DNA of 64,000 nt from Haliotis asinina (taxonomy: Eukaryota; Mollusca; Gastropoda; Lepetellida; Haliotidae): positions 30,676,001 to 30,740,000 of the forward strand of contig NC_090291.1 of NCBI RefSeq assembly GCF_037392515.1, written 5' to 3'. Positions 45,603 through 56,354 of the stretch are shown here, piece by piece. The position numbers and the translations under genes were made by a program. Under the pieces are notes generated by a model. It was not told the DNA's origin. It made no database searches and was given only the letters and a program-made list of their open reading frames with translations. The first letter of the stretch is position 1, and each line of letters starts with the position of its first letter.

Positions 45603-45904
45603 ATCTCGGCACCCGTGAACGGCCACCTCCTCGTGGTGGGTGGTGGGTAACGCTGAGAGCTGTTCACCCCGTTGTGGACCAGGGCTGATATTTGGTCCAC
45701 CAACCTGTTTGCCGTGGGTTGCAGCCCTGTGTCGGTGGAGGAAAGGGAACCTGGTGGTTGATGGCCTGGAACCGTGTTCCTATTGCCTAGCACACCACTT
45801 TGTCCCTGATTTCACCTAGGCGGAAGGTTGAGTGGGCCCGGTCCAACCAATTGGCTGGTCATGCCAAGCCGAGTGCGTGGACATATATATCGTTGCACAA
45901 ATTT

Positions 45905-46015
45905 GATTTGGAATTTGGAAATTTGGTCTTGGTCATTGAAAACGTTTTAGACGACGATTTGGAATTTGGAAATTTGGTCTTGGCCTCATTGGTCACTGAA
46001 AACGTTTTAGACGAC
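45905..46015. repeat. Tandem duplication in the LINE 5' UTR
   Basis: TTGGAATTTGGAAATTTGGT to GAAAACGTTTTAGACGACGA occurs twice, in units of about 50-58 bp. Other 5' UTR copies here lack it. Confidence 0.85.
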
Positions 46016-46289
46016 GAAATACGCTATGTTCTAAACTTTGCCGAGAGTCCTCCCAGAAGGAGGTGGATCATCGGCCAATCTAATGGATTACTTATTTACA
46101 ATTTTTTCCGCTGGAGTATATCATCAGAGTATCCTTGGTGCTGCAAGTTGGAGATCCACTTGTTTTTAGCATTGTCCTTTGTGATACTCCGTGGTGAGTA
46201 GGGAGCTCGGGTGATAAACCATATCACACTAACCATGGCTTATCCCCCTCCCCTTCTATCGATTGAATGATAACTCCTGACACCATTAA

Positions 46290-46790
46290 AGTAGTTGAAC
46301 CCTTATGCAGTATCTAAGGGTATTCAAGGTATTGCCGGGGATGTTACGAACAATAGACGCTTACGTTCGGGTGCACTGCTCTTTGAGTGCGGGAAAAACA
46401 GCAAGCAAGTATTGAATCCTTAGTAGGCATTCCGGTCACGGTCTCTGCTCACAAAAACCAAAACACAAGTAAAGGTTGTCAGAGATCATGATCCACTGTT
46501 TGCTGATACGTCAGCACTTGACGTGGCATCAGAAATGAACGATCAAGGTGTGCTTTACGTGAAGCGTTTTTCCACCCGAAAAAGTAATGAAACAATCCAA
46601 ACAAATACCTATCTGTTTTCCTTTTCTTCTCCAAATGCTCCCCAAGTCAGTGAAGGCAGGTTACTGTAACATCCAAGTTGAGACTTACATCGCCAACCCG
46701 CTCAAGTGTTTTAAATGCCAGAAATATGGACACGGTGTATCTACCTGTACATTGTCTGTTGTGTGTGTGCACTGTGGTGAAAGTTAAGAG
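46290..46790 (+). pseudogene. LINE ORF1 remnant
   Basis: GIQGIAGDV-type and RRLRSG sequence near 46330, then PLKCFKCQKYGHGVSTCTLS and VVCVHCGES: one CCHC knuckle and the start of a second. Frameshifts are frequent. It parallels the ORF1 at 13949. Confidence 0.7.
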
Positions 46791-47639
46791 ATTTACATGA
46801 CTTTGATTTACATGACTTTGGTTTGCCTCAATTTTTAGCCAACTTTTTAAATGACAGACAATTTCGAGTCCGAGTGGGTTCTGCCCTGTCTGATCATTAC
46901 AATCAGGATCAGGGTGTTCCACAAAGCACTGTTTTGTCTGTCACACTTTTTAGTATAACGATCAAGTTTATCAAAACTTTGAAATGATTCAATTGATGGA
47001 GCGTTATTTGTGGATGATTTTAATATTTCTTGTTGTGGTAAAAATATGCATATTATTGAACGGCAGCTGCAGTTGTGTTTAAACAAGATAAACAAATGGT
47101 GTCTTGAAAAACGGTTTTACATTTTCTAAATCTAAAACTAAGAGCATACATGTTTGTCGTAAATACAAACCACATAAAGACCCTGAACTATCTCTAGATG
47201 GCACATCAATTAAAGTTGTGAAGGAAGCCAAGTTCTTGGGTCTAATCTTTGATTCTCACTTAACGTTTTTGCCACATAGGCAGGTGAACCATCTCTTACA
47301 CAACGCCGTATATAGTTAGCTTTACAATATATCACAAAACTATTCTCTGGCGAATCTAACACTGCATATAACTGTGTCTTCAATCCTCTCTATGATTTGT
47401 ATAACAAAAAGTCTTCTCTTGTACCGCCTCTTGGGCTCAGAATTAAGCCATTTATTGCTGCTGCCGGAATTGAGCTGGAACATATAGCTCCTTCCCAACT
47501 TCTTTCTTCCCCTTCTTGGCAATTGGCTAGGCCTATAGTTGACCTGATATTAGCTACATTTAAAAAAAATCAGAAACTAATGAATTACAACGTAATAAAG
47601 AATATAATCAATTAAAACATAAATATAGCAATTATAAAT

Positions 47640-47944
47640 CCTTATTTACAGATGGGTCCAAGGATGGTGGTGCAGTGGCGTGTGCCACTGTCATTGGATC
47701 CAGAGAAATATCTTCTAGATTACCAGATAGTAGTTCTATTTTCACAGCTGAAGCTAACGCCATACTAACGGCTCTTAAATATGTTCAAAGACACCCTAAA
47801 CATAAACAGTATATAATCTACTCAGACTCCCTTTCGTGCCGTCAGACTATTAAAGATATTTCTTGCAAACATCCACTTTTAATACAAATTATTGAATTGT
47901 ATAATGATCTTGCCACTGGCCAATACGACATCGTCCTCTGTTGA
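47640..47944 (+). pseudogene. LINE ORF2 remnant, RNase H
   Basis: FTDGSKDGGAVACATVIGS, then FTAEANAILTALKYVQRHPK and IIYSDSLSCRQTI, ending DIVLC at a TGA where other copies have Trp. The three acidic motifs are intact. Confidence 0.75.
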
Positions 47945-48499
47945 TTACCCAGCTATATAGGAATTTCTAGTAACACATTGACTGACCTTTCTGCTAAAGC
48001 AGCACTCAACAAATCTGTGACACCACTTCTTAAATTTAAGTTTTCCAGGTTTTTAATCGTAGAATAAGTGTTCATTTACTGTATGGCTAGGTTTGTCTAA
48101 ATTGCTAACAGCTGAAGGGATGATGTAAATCCAGCTAGGGTCCATGCAGGAGGCAAATGTACTGTAAGGCCGTTAGTATGGTGATCTACATTCAGTTGTT
48201 GGCAACCTATACCGCATTTTTATATTGTACTGTCCTCTATAGATGCATTGTTTTAGGTCTAATTTTACTAGGTTTTAATTCTACTCTGTGATGTTCTAGT
48301 TGGTTTTACTGTCCTTCGTTGACAGGTTTTTACAATGTATGTGCTATTAATTCATTTGTAATTTTATAATTAATCGTTCTCGTCACGATATGGCTGCAAT
48401 ATTACTGATGTGACGCTAAATATTAACTCCCTCACTCACTCACGATATGGCTGAAATACTTCCGATGTGACGTTAAATATTAACTCACTCACTCGTCAC

Positions 48500-48545
48500 T
48501 CTTGTGACGAAAGCTTTAACCACTAGGCTACCACACGGCTCCTGG
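48500..48545 (-). mobile_element. SINE-1 head fragment
   Basis: CTTGTGACGAAAGCTTTAAC and CACTAGGCTACC match the minus-strand tRNA-like head of SINE-1. Confidence 0.6.
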
Positions 48546-48982
48546 TTGTAAAAGGGATCGCCTCCCGGGTGCTGCCTGGCCGTTGTTGCATATCATGTAA
48601 CTGCATATTAGATTCTCAGTATACTGTGTGATGACTACTGTATTTGAACAGACAATAACCAGCTATACCAGACAAGTGTAACAGCCTGCGATCTTAGGTT
48701 ATATTCACATACAACTGCATTAGAATGATAACCCTGTGAGAAATAAATACACATACTGTCTACTTATCTCTTTCCCATAATGATCAGTATCGATATCAAT
48801 ATAACACACGAAGGACAATTCAACTGCTGAATAATACACAATTTCAAACGTGATCCATTTCATCGCTAACAGATGGGCACCTGTTCCGGATTTCAGAACA
48901 ACAGATATTCATTAGCTCTGATACGTTCATTGTGAGTGATATCTCCGTATATTGAAGGCTGGTACTATCAGTTGCAGTGAAT

Positions 48983-49050
48983 ATGTTCTCAGTTGTGGTG
49001 GTGACATTGCTCAGTATAATATCCGTACATGGAAAAGTGTCTTATGAAGG
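48983..49050 (+). CDS. Zinc carboxypeptidase (M14A), exon 1
   Basis: ATG 48983 opens a signal peptide (MFSVVVVTLLSIISVHG) and the first residues of the propeptide (KVSYEG). Donor GG|GTAAGT, phase 2. The start is chosen because it is the only ATG giving a hydrophobic leader that joins in phase with exon 2. The whole gene has ten exons (48983-59813) coding for 434 residues, the usual size of a secreted pro-carboxypeptidase. The product should be exported, kept inactive by the propeptide, and after cleavage remove C-terminal residues from food or extracellular proteins. Confidence 0.85.
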
Positions 49051-49079
49051 GTAAGTACTCTTCTATTTATTTGTTGTTT

Positions 49080-49290
49080 CGACCCGTGAAGATCCCGGGG
49101 TAGAATAGGCCTTGAACAACCCATGCTTGCCATAAAAGGCGACTATGCTTGTCGTAAGAGGCGACTGACGGGATCGGTTGGTCAGGCTCGCTGACTTGGT
49201 TGACACATGTCATCGGTTCCCAGTTGCGCAGATCGATGCTCATGTTGTTGGTCATTTGATTGTCTGGTCCAGACTCGATTATTTACAGCT
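49080..49290 (+). mobile_element. SINE-2 in intron 1, 5' part
   Basis: GACCCGTGAAGATCCCGGGG, CCATGCTTGCCATAAAAGGC, then GTCGTAAGAGGCGACTGACG, GGGATCGGTTGGTCAGGCTC, CTGACTTGGTTGACACATGT and ATCGGTTCCCAGTTGCGC. The hairpin block is present twice. The tail is missing. Confidence 0.85.
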
Positions 49291-49504
49291 GAAATTGTGA
49301 AAATTGTGAAAATAAATATTTTTCATATATTTCATATATTTTCATACGTTTAATCTACATGACAATGGTTGATCTATGAGTAATAACACACAGACATCTT
49401 AAGCCTATCCCAACAATTACATAATTATAACCCGTCACAATATTGACCTTTAGTTTCAACTCACTCACTCACATAATTATAACCAATAACTTTCGGAATT
49501 CTTG

Positions 49505-49722
49505 ATGATAAAAGACCAGTGAAGTTTCGGGTTAGATTACTGGGCTTCTGTACCCCATGCTTGTCGTACGAGGCGACTAAAGGGATCAGGTGGTCAGGCT
49601 TGTCATCGGTTCTCAATGGTGCAGATTGATGTTTATGCTGTTGATCACTGGGTGCCTGGTCCAGACGCGATTATTTACAGACTGCCGCCAGCAAAACTGG
49701 AATATTGATGAGTGCTTCCACG
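49505..49722 (+). mobile_element. SINE-2 in intron 1, near-complete copy
   Basis: TTTCGGGTTAGATTAC, CCCCATGCTTGTCGTACGAG, GCGACTAAAGGGATCAGG, GATGTTTATGCTGTTGATCA, GTCCAGACGCGATTATTTAC and the tail piece CTGGAATATTGATGAGTGC. An SINE-1 head follows on the other strand. Confidence 0.82.
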
Positions 49723-49731
49723 ACAGTAGAC

Positions 49732-49815
49732 CCTGCTGCACAAATTGGATTCGAACACGTGTCTTACTCGTGACGAGCGAGGGATTTAACCACTTGGCTT
49801 CCTCACCGCCCCTCT
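49732..49815 (-). mobile_element. SINE-1 head fragment in intron 1
   Basis: Minus strand: a GGTTAAATCCCTCGCTCGT-like D-arm and CGTGTTCGAATCCAATTTG (B box). Confidence 0.7.
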
Positions 49816-50638
49816 AAACATAGCCAAAGATAACGGTATCAACTAAAGTTTTGATATTTGTCATGTTCAAGATGGTCGCGTTGTTTTCCTGTGCTGAATC
49901 TAAAAGTATTATTTTTAAGCATGGTACTTTCATGTTTTTGTACGGGCGACATTTTCCCTTGCACATTTCGTATTCATATCTATACTTTCAGTGTACACAC
50001 TGTTAATGATGGAACGGCGATTGTCATGGTTAGTGAGCATTGAATTGAATTTCTAGCATGTTCATTGCAGTACTGAATATATGCATTTCCATTGAAGAGA
50101 TTCTATGTTGAGTTATCATGAGGACTCGACAACAAGATGGGGGGTTTACCTCCGCAAACATGGTCCAGGAGACATTGGAGGAAACAGAAATACGGATAAC
50201 TAAACACGGAGAAAAAAGTCATGATGTGACCCCCTCTTAATAAAATCTATTATTAACCATATTACTCATATTTTGATTACGCTCTCTTACTTTAGTAGCT
50301 ACTGGGAGGCTTGTCAAATGTTATAAGAGCGCTGTGATCACAATGTGAGCTACAATGTCATTAAATATTAGTATTATATAAGGGTCTAGAAGTAACAGTG
50401 TAAAGAACTGTCCATATTGATACTGCCTTTACAACCTGAAGAGTATCACTGATCATGAATATCATCACTGAATATGCATGAAATGATGCGTGTAACTGCT
50501 CTAAAAGAAACGATCAGACACATAACAACGTCACAGAGCCGGTAAATGATATTGTGCGTCATTTTTTCTACGCTCATTTTCTCCATTTTTTTGCGCACTG
50601 GACGCACATGTACACGTTCATAAAATGGGACTGCGTGC

Positions 50639-50760
50639 TGGCTTGGTTGACACATGTCATCGTATCATGCTGTTCATCACTTAAGTGTCTGGTCCAGACT
50701 GGATTATTTACAGACCGCCACTGTTTGGCAGGGATATTGCTGAGTGCGGCGTTTAACAAC
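50639..50760 (+). mobile_element. SINE-2, 3' half, in intron 1
   Basis: CTGGCTTGGTTGACACATGT, GTCTGGTCCAGACTGGATTA, TTTACAGACCGCCACTG and ATTGCTGAGTGCGGCG. Confidence 0.8.
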
Positions 50761-50870
50761 AAACAAACACCATGCAGATGCTCAGCTTTAAACAAGGGAT
50801 CAGACAAGCCAAAAGAAATGCAGCAGTAATTACACCTTTGAAGTCTTGTTAACCTCCTGATATATTTTAG

Positions 50871-50970
50871 CAATAAATGTTGCAGGCATTTAGTGCTGCG
50901 GATAACACCACAATCTGAGGATGAGCTTGAATCTGTCTTGCAAGCTCAAGTGATAGCAGAGGAGAGAGGC
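50871..50970 (+). CDS. Zinc carboxypeptidase, exon 2 (propeptide)
   Basis: Enters in phase 2 after ATATTTTAG and leaves in phase 0 at GGC|GTAAGT. It codes residues 23-56, with VLRITPQSEDELESVLQAQ, the start of the M14 propeptide fold (an activation domain that covers the active site). Confidence 0.85.
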
Positions 50971-51759
50971 GTAAGTACACTAACGGAAAAAACGCCACTG
51001 TGCATTATATAAAGTTTGATTAAAAATACATTTTACTTTCAAAATTAATAATTCACCTTTCAATACATCTTCTTGACATTATGGTCTTGACCCAAATTCC
51101 CAGTTGCACTTCAGTGCTGGTGTCGTGCACATGTAAATTATATCCCCCAACATGACTTGAAACAACTATTTACCAAGCATTAACCATCCACGTTAAGAGA
51201 GTGTTATATCGTTATATCAATACTTTGATGTAGAATTTAAATAAAAAATGATTCGGACACGTCGAATCAGGAGGAACTGGTAAACTACAGGCGATAAATT
51301 CCATGATTAAGTTTTTAATCACCTACACAGTTTACTGATAAGTTTCCATGGTGTCACCTCTTTTGTTGCATATTGTTTCGCAATATTAATGCCAGTGGGT
51401 AAGGTATTTTAAGTAGTCTGAATGAGTAGTCAGTGAATATTGACAGTAGGGTGGACTGGGACACATAGTCACAGCACTTTGTCCAGGTTTACCGCACGTT
51501 GCCTATTCCGCAACTAGGTGTATGCACGTATTCATGTGACCACCATCTGGTCATATACTAACGGATTCGTGGGTTCTTTTAGGTGCACAGGGTTGTGTAC
51601 TGCACACCAGGGTTGTGACAATACTGAAGGAGTCTGCACATAAAGCTGACTCCAGGGTTTTTGTAGCCGGTCATAATGTTGAATGGGACCTGTCAACAAA
51701 AAGATAAAAGTCACTCTAAAATATCTCGAGGTGAAAATTCCCTTTATTTTTCCTTACAG

Positions 51760-51961
51760 TATGACATATGGCACCTTTCAGCAGGCGTGGGGACGCCACT
51801 AGACATCCGCGTCTCCCCGCAGGAGTACCAAGAAGCGTATCAAAGATTTTCCGACCTTGACCTTGACCACGAGATCATCATCAGTGACGTTGAGGCAGCG
51901 TCTTCATCGTCGTGTGGAGACTGGTTTGATTATGGTTGTTATCATAAACTGGAAGAAGTGA
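51760..51961 (+). CDS. Zinc carboxypeptidase, exon 3 (propeptide end)
   Basis: Acceptor TCCTTACAG, phase 0. Codes residues 57-123: YDIWHLSAGVGTPLDIRVSP, then IIISDVEAASSSSCGDWFDY and YHKLEE. The strongest-looking donor (GTGAGTG at 51958) would break the frame with exon 4; the donor at 51962 (GTGTAA) keeps it in phase 1, so the end is placed at 51961. This end is less certain than the others. The segment IIISDVE resembles the end of the propeptide, with the FDY..YH block beginning the enzyme. Confidence 0.7.
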
Positions 51962-52257
51962 GTGTAACATTTCCTGTGGAGTTAATATATAATATCCTTA
52001 TTGTTTAAAAAGTCACACTGCAACGTTTTTGCTATGCAACATTCACTGGTCGCTAATACAGAGCTTCCTTGCTCAAGAGAGAGTGCAAATTACAGAATAT
52101 CGTGGAACGTTTTGCATTCCCTGTTCCTGAATCATTTTCAATAATTAATGACATAATTTCTGAATAGGTGGTGTGACTGAGAACTGTCACTATCCACTTG
52201 ATAAAAATCAACTTCCTTCAAGATGGATTTCAATGGGACAGTGCTTTTGATCAGCTG

Positions 52258-52530
52258 GACCCCATGGTCCGTAGGATGGTGATCTACCTTCAGTTGTTTG
52301 CGACCTATAGCCCATTTTTACACTATCTGTCCGCATTTGAAATCATATTTTAGAGATATATGCTAGTTGTACTTCTAAATTACTGTGATATTCCTGTTGG
52401 TTTTACTGCCTCTTGTTGACAGGTTTTCATAATTTATATGTATTTATGGTGAATATTGTTTTGGTCACGATATGGCTGAAATTCTGCCGATGTGACTATA
52501 AAGTTTAACCCATTCACTCACTCATTTGTC
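52258..52530 (+). mobile_element. LINE 3' end in intron 3
   Basis: CCCCATGGTCCGTAGGATGG, TGATCTACCTTCAGTTGTTT, GTTTTACTGCCTCTTGTTGA and a degenerate tail (GCCGATGTGACTATAAAGTT, ACTCACTC). Confidence 0.85.
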
Positions 52531-52599
52531 AGCTGAGCACTGGTTAAAAGTAATATAGGACTGCATGAGCATATCCAAATATGGGTTGAACGTACATAG

Positions 52600-52736
52600 T
52601 GGACAATGACGTTAATGGACATTCTCTTACAAAGATAAACACATGGTTAACGGAAACGGCAGACACCTATTCCACTATGGCCGAAGTTGTTACAGTATCA
52701 GCAAGTTTCGAGGGAAGAAGTATCAAGGGTCTTAAG
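52600..52736 (+). CDS. Zinc carboxypeptidase, exon 4
   Basis: Acceptor CGTACATAG, incoming phase 1, donor AAG|GTATTG in phase 0. Codes residues 124-169, with HSLTKINTWLTETADTYSTM and VSASFEGRSIKGLK, the first helix and strand of the catalytic domain. There are about 12 extra residues (VMDNDVNG and neighbours) relative to the usual family length here. Confidence 0.8.
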
Positions 52737-52957
52737 GTATTGTGTAGTTATATAATAGTGACACATTCATACACAAAAGCACTACAAATATTTATATGTA
52801 CGTGTGTGCCCGCACTCATCGCAAACGCATTCATAAACAAACACACATTATTCGTTTATCCAGTAAATGGTTAATATGGACACTTTCATTGGAAATCGTT
52901 CGGATTATTAAGGTTTCGCCACATAATCGATCATGTGTATGATTTAGCTTACTTTGG

Positions 52958-53127
52958 CGAGGGGCGGTTGGGCAGCCCGCTGTTGCAGCTTTAGGTCGTC
53001 ATGAAGAAGACCTACGTTCGATTCCCCTAATAGGTACAATTTTTGAAGCCCATTTCTGGGGTTCCCCGCCATGACATTACTGGAATATTGCTAAAAGCGG
53101 CGTAAAACTAAACTCACTCATTCACAC
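52958..53127 (+). mobile_element. SINE-1 in intron 4, full copy
   Basis: A decayed A box near 52965, B-box CGTTCGATTCCCC, body AAGCCCATTTCTGGGGTTCC and tail TGGAATATTGCTAAAAGCGG, CGTAAAACTAAACTCACTCA. This is the best SINE-1 tail in the window. Confidence 0.85.
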
Positions 53128-53260
53128 TCTACATTCGCAAATAAGAAAGTAACAGAGAAACGATGGGTTATACATAGATCGAATGTCAACACACATAATA
53201 GTAATTTTATGTTTTGTCTCATGATGATATAATATTACAGTTAAATGCTGGCTATTACAG

Positions 53261-53368
53261 ATAAGCGCGCCAGGAAACGGCTCCTCAAATGCAGCAATAT
53301 GGCTCCACGGAGGGATCCATGCCAGAGAGTGGATCTCACCAGCCACGCTCATCTACATGACCAACTCA
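53261..53368 (+). CDS. Zinc carboxypeptidase, exon 5 (zinc ligands His, Glu)
   Basis: Phase 0 at both ends (GCTATTACAG / TCA|GTAAGT). Codes residues 170-205, with IWLHGGIHAREWISPATLIY. His189 and Glu192 are the zinc ligands equivalent to His69 and Glu72 of bovine carboxypeptidase A; Arg191 equals Arg71. Confidence 0.92.
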
Positions 53369-53835
53369 GTAAGTCAGAGACAATCAACAAACATGTCCTG
53401 ACCTTATAAAAAGTGACCCTAAGTATGACTACCCTTCACACTCATAAAAACATTTCGTAAAGAAGATTCAGTACAAGATTTCAACTTTATCCTAAGCATG
53501 TGTTACTGCTAAATAGTGACGATACCATGAGTGTTGTTCTGAAGATGGCACCTACCGCAAACACATGACAAGACAAATTAATTGGTGACCCTCACCTCAA
53601 AACACTAAAACATACAGTAAATTCAGAATAACACATTTCATCGGAAATAAGTTTACGCGCATACAGATAAACAACTGTCTCGTGGGCATATAAATTACAA
53701 CTTTCTCCTAAAAACAAGCCATCTTTAGAGTATTTACAATGTATGTATTTCATATATCCGTGAAATCGCAAGAAAGTGCGATAAAAATGTCTGTTCAAAA
53801 GTATTTCGGTGACATTAGAAATCATTTCTGTTTAG

Positions 53836-53949
53836 CTGCTTCGTGATTACAAAGGCGGAAGGAGGGATGTTGTACGAATCATCGACGGGTTTGACTGGTA
53901 CATCGTTCCAGTCCTTAATGCTGATGGCTACCAATACACCTGGACCGAC
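53836..53949 (+). CDS. Zinc carboxypeptidase, exon 6
   Basis: Phase 0 at both ends (CTGTTTAG / GAC|GTAAGA). Codes residues 206-243, with IIDGFDWYIVPVLNADGYQY TW, the conserved strand that ends in the NxDGY motif. Confidence 0.92.
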
Positions 53950-54355
53950 GTAAGATATGGAATCGTGCATGAAATAAGCCCCCAAACGGGCACAAACCAG
54001 GGGTGGTAACATTAAATTGTCACCAGCCCAACAAGGTCAGAAAATCCTAAGAAAATTACTCTGATGTATTGGAACATGTTCTCTAAAAAAATGCCAGACC
54101 ATAGGGGAGGGTAGCTGGAGATAAATCTAGAATGTCTCAAGCGGTCGGAATAGCATTATTTCGCACACTAATGGAATTAAGGCAAAAAAAGACGCTTTCC
54201 CCATCCATGTGAAATGTCTCCTGAAAGCAGAATCGATTGTACAGTTCTTTCCGGAAGCCTCTTGCAGTCATAATTTTATAATAACTAGTCCATTTACATT
54301 GCGCTAAATCCACACTGGCAGCATGATTATATCGCAGACTGTTCATTATTACCCC

Positions 54356-54825
54356 GGATAACCCCATTCTCTTCCTACAGAGGTTACTTGACATGTCTTC
54401 CTACGAACCTCTCTTCTGATACGGCCATATTTCGCGGTTCTCATAAAATCCCCTAGTGGCAAAAAATGGCAGCAGATTTATCTCCCTTTTTTCTGTCCAA
54501 TCAGAACACGTGTTACATCGACTTAGATTCAAAATGACAAACGGAAGCAATGAGGAGAAACGAAAATGACATGACTGTGTTCTGTCTAGAAGAAACATTC
54601 GAGTATTGCGCTCGGGCAGAGGCCCTAGTTTTCACGATGCATCCGGAAATGACCGGGATCTTTTGAACGATCACTGTTGAAACAAGGTCGCTGACTGCAC
54701 TACTAAATCTGTCTGCCTCCAATCACGAGTCTTCAATACTCGCACCATGAAAGGGTGGTATTAGAACAGAGGTTACGTAGGAAGGTGTGACAAGTAACCA
54801 CTGTGGGAAGAGAATGGGATAACCC
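54356..54825. mobile_element. 470-bp foldback element in intron 6
   Basis: GGATAACCCCATTCTCTTCC then TACAGAGGTTACTTGACATG at the left are mirrored on the other strand at the right end by GGTTATCCCATTCTCTTCCC then ACAGTGGTTACTTGTCACAC. The arms are about 60 bp. No coding frame of note lies inside. Confidence 0.82.
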
Positions 54826-55142
54826 AAGCTGCCGGTGAGGCACTTGAAGTTTATAGTCAGCTGGTTGAATGGGGGCAATTTTGAAGAAACTGACTTACTT
54901 AAGGTGATACCACATGTATCTCATGATCATGTGCTTCTTTGTGGGGCAGGACTGAAATTCCTAGAAACTCTCAAGAGTCCTAGAAAACAAAGTCACCCAA
55001 CGTTTCTTAACTTCAACTGATTTGTGACCTGCTCCGTATGTTTGTGATACAGTGACTAGGAATGTACTATATTCTGTATACTATATACTGTATACTGTAC
55101 TACCATATTCCATAAGGAAATGTACAACGTGTACTGTTGTAG

Positions 55143-55242
55143 GATCGGATGTGGAGGAAGACTCGTAGCAACCGTTCAACAAGCGACTGTGTCGGAGTAG
55201 ACCCCAACAGGAACTGGCCCTACATGTGGGGAGAGTCGGAAG
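55143..55242 (+). CDS. Zinc carboxypeptidase, exon 7 (substrate carboxylate binding)
   Basis: Acceptor TTGTAG, phase 0 in and 1 out (GAAG|GTACGA). Codes residues 244-277, with RMWRKTRSNRS and CVGVDPNRNWPYMWG. Arg248 (=Arg127) should stabilise the transition state; Asn265 and Arg266 (=Asn144, Arg145) should bind the C-terminal carboxylate. Cys259 matches the first half of the Cys138-Cys161 disulfide. Confidence 0.93.
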
Positions 55243-55799
55243 GTACGACTAACCACTATATAGTGTTCAAATGTTTCAGCAATGTTGCTCAGTATCTCAG
55301 TTTCTCATCTCTCCTCGCTGAGTATGCCGCAAACACAACTATCCCTTCTCAGGTTCAGCATCTATTGTCAATTCCATCTGCTCGTCCCTTAGAAAGATGT
55401 TCCTAGCAAGCCCGCCAGTTCTGTCGCGCTCTACCACTAAATATTTATCTCTTACCATCACTTGATTCTTCTAAGTACACGCACAATCTAATGACAAACC
55501 TTTTCGCAGCTGCGTACGAATGATTTGCACATTCCAGATACTGATTTATTGCACAAGGAACAAGCACTAGTGAGTGGATACTGGCGTCTATAGAAATAGA
55601 CATCATCATCACTTATTAATGTTTCAGTTTTGAAACTATTCTTCATTCTTTTGTTTTCGGAGCGCTCTGATAAGAATTCAATATTCCCGAGTGTTTGTTT
55701 AAGGAACAAAAGGAAGGATTCCGAAATCATATTGAGGTTGTACAACACATATATGAATTATAGGGGCGGTTGCTTAGGTCATGTGTTTGTATGATCCAG

Positions 55800-56005
55800 G
55801 CTCCAGCGGGAGTCCATGTTCAGAGACTTATCGAGGGCCCAAGGAATCTTCCGAGGCATGTGTCCACGGAGCCATCATGTATCTGAATAATCTCAGTCAG
55901 GACGTCACAATCAGGGGCTTCATTGACATGCACAGCTATTCTCAGCTGTGGATGACTCCGTGGGGATACACCAAAGACGTCCCAGATACGGACTTCGATA
56001 ATCAG
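55800..56005 (+). CDS. Zinc carboxypeptidase, exon 8 (third zinc ligand)
   Basis: Acceptor TGATCCAG, phase 1 in and 0 out (CAG|GTAATG). Codes residues 277-345, with GSSGSPCSETYRGPKESSEA, then FIDMHSYSQLWMTPWGYTKD. His321 is the third zinc ligand (=His196). Cys283 closes the disulfide with Cys259. Confidence 0.93.
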
Positions 56006-56139
56006 GTAATGTGACTGTGGCAGTCAGTAAGCACGGTGGCCATAACAACCAGGACCCGTTCCTCAAAGCTGCGACTGTGTCTCTGTTACACTATGGGAGT
56101 TACGATCGTCTACCACTATGATCGCTTCAAGGATTCAAG

Positions 56140-56354
56140 GGTTCCGTTTCACAAAGATATCAAAATGCTACGACTATCGTAATCCCTATACTGTAACACA
56201 CACTTACGTCAGTCGTAACGCTACTTTAGCGTTGTGAAACAGGTACCAGGGCCTAAATTTCGAAGCTCTCATTGTGCTGAGACAGTCGTAACTGACATAC
56301 ATTAACTTAAGACTATCGTAGTGCTACGAGAGCTTCGAAAATCTAGGCTCTGGG
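56140..56354. mobile_element. Two adjacent short inverted-repeat elements in intron 8
   Basis: The first is about 56140-56245 (TTCCGTTTCACAAAGA against TTGTGAAACAGG). The second, 56246-56354, has CAGGGCCTAAATTTCGAAGC against GAGAGCTTCGAAAATCTAGG. They may be one composite unit. They resemble short MITEs that carry no genes. Confidence 0.65.

Larger units (their letters stand above)
45603..48500 (+). mobile_element. I/Nimb-like LINE, 5' UTR to tail with large internal deletion
   Basis: 5' UTR (45603-46215), decayed ORF1 (46290-46790, with the knuckle CFKCQKYGHGVSTC), then a jump to RT motif B (46890 on: DHYNQDQGVPQS) and motif C (LFVDDFN), a second jump at 47277, RNase H (47650-47950), and 3' UTR to an ACTC tail. 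The endonuclease, RT fingers and part of the thumb are missing. The tail is present twice (48380-48445 and 48448-48500). Confidence 0.85.

Noticed and set aside
52600..52874. Carboxypeptidase exon 4 read through to 52874
   Set aside because: The frame stays open past the donor, but the family sequence stops matching at LK|GTATTG and exon 5 joins there in phase.
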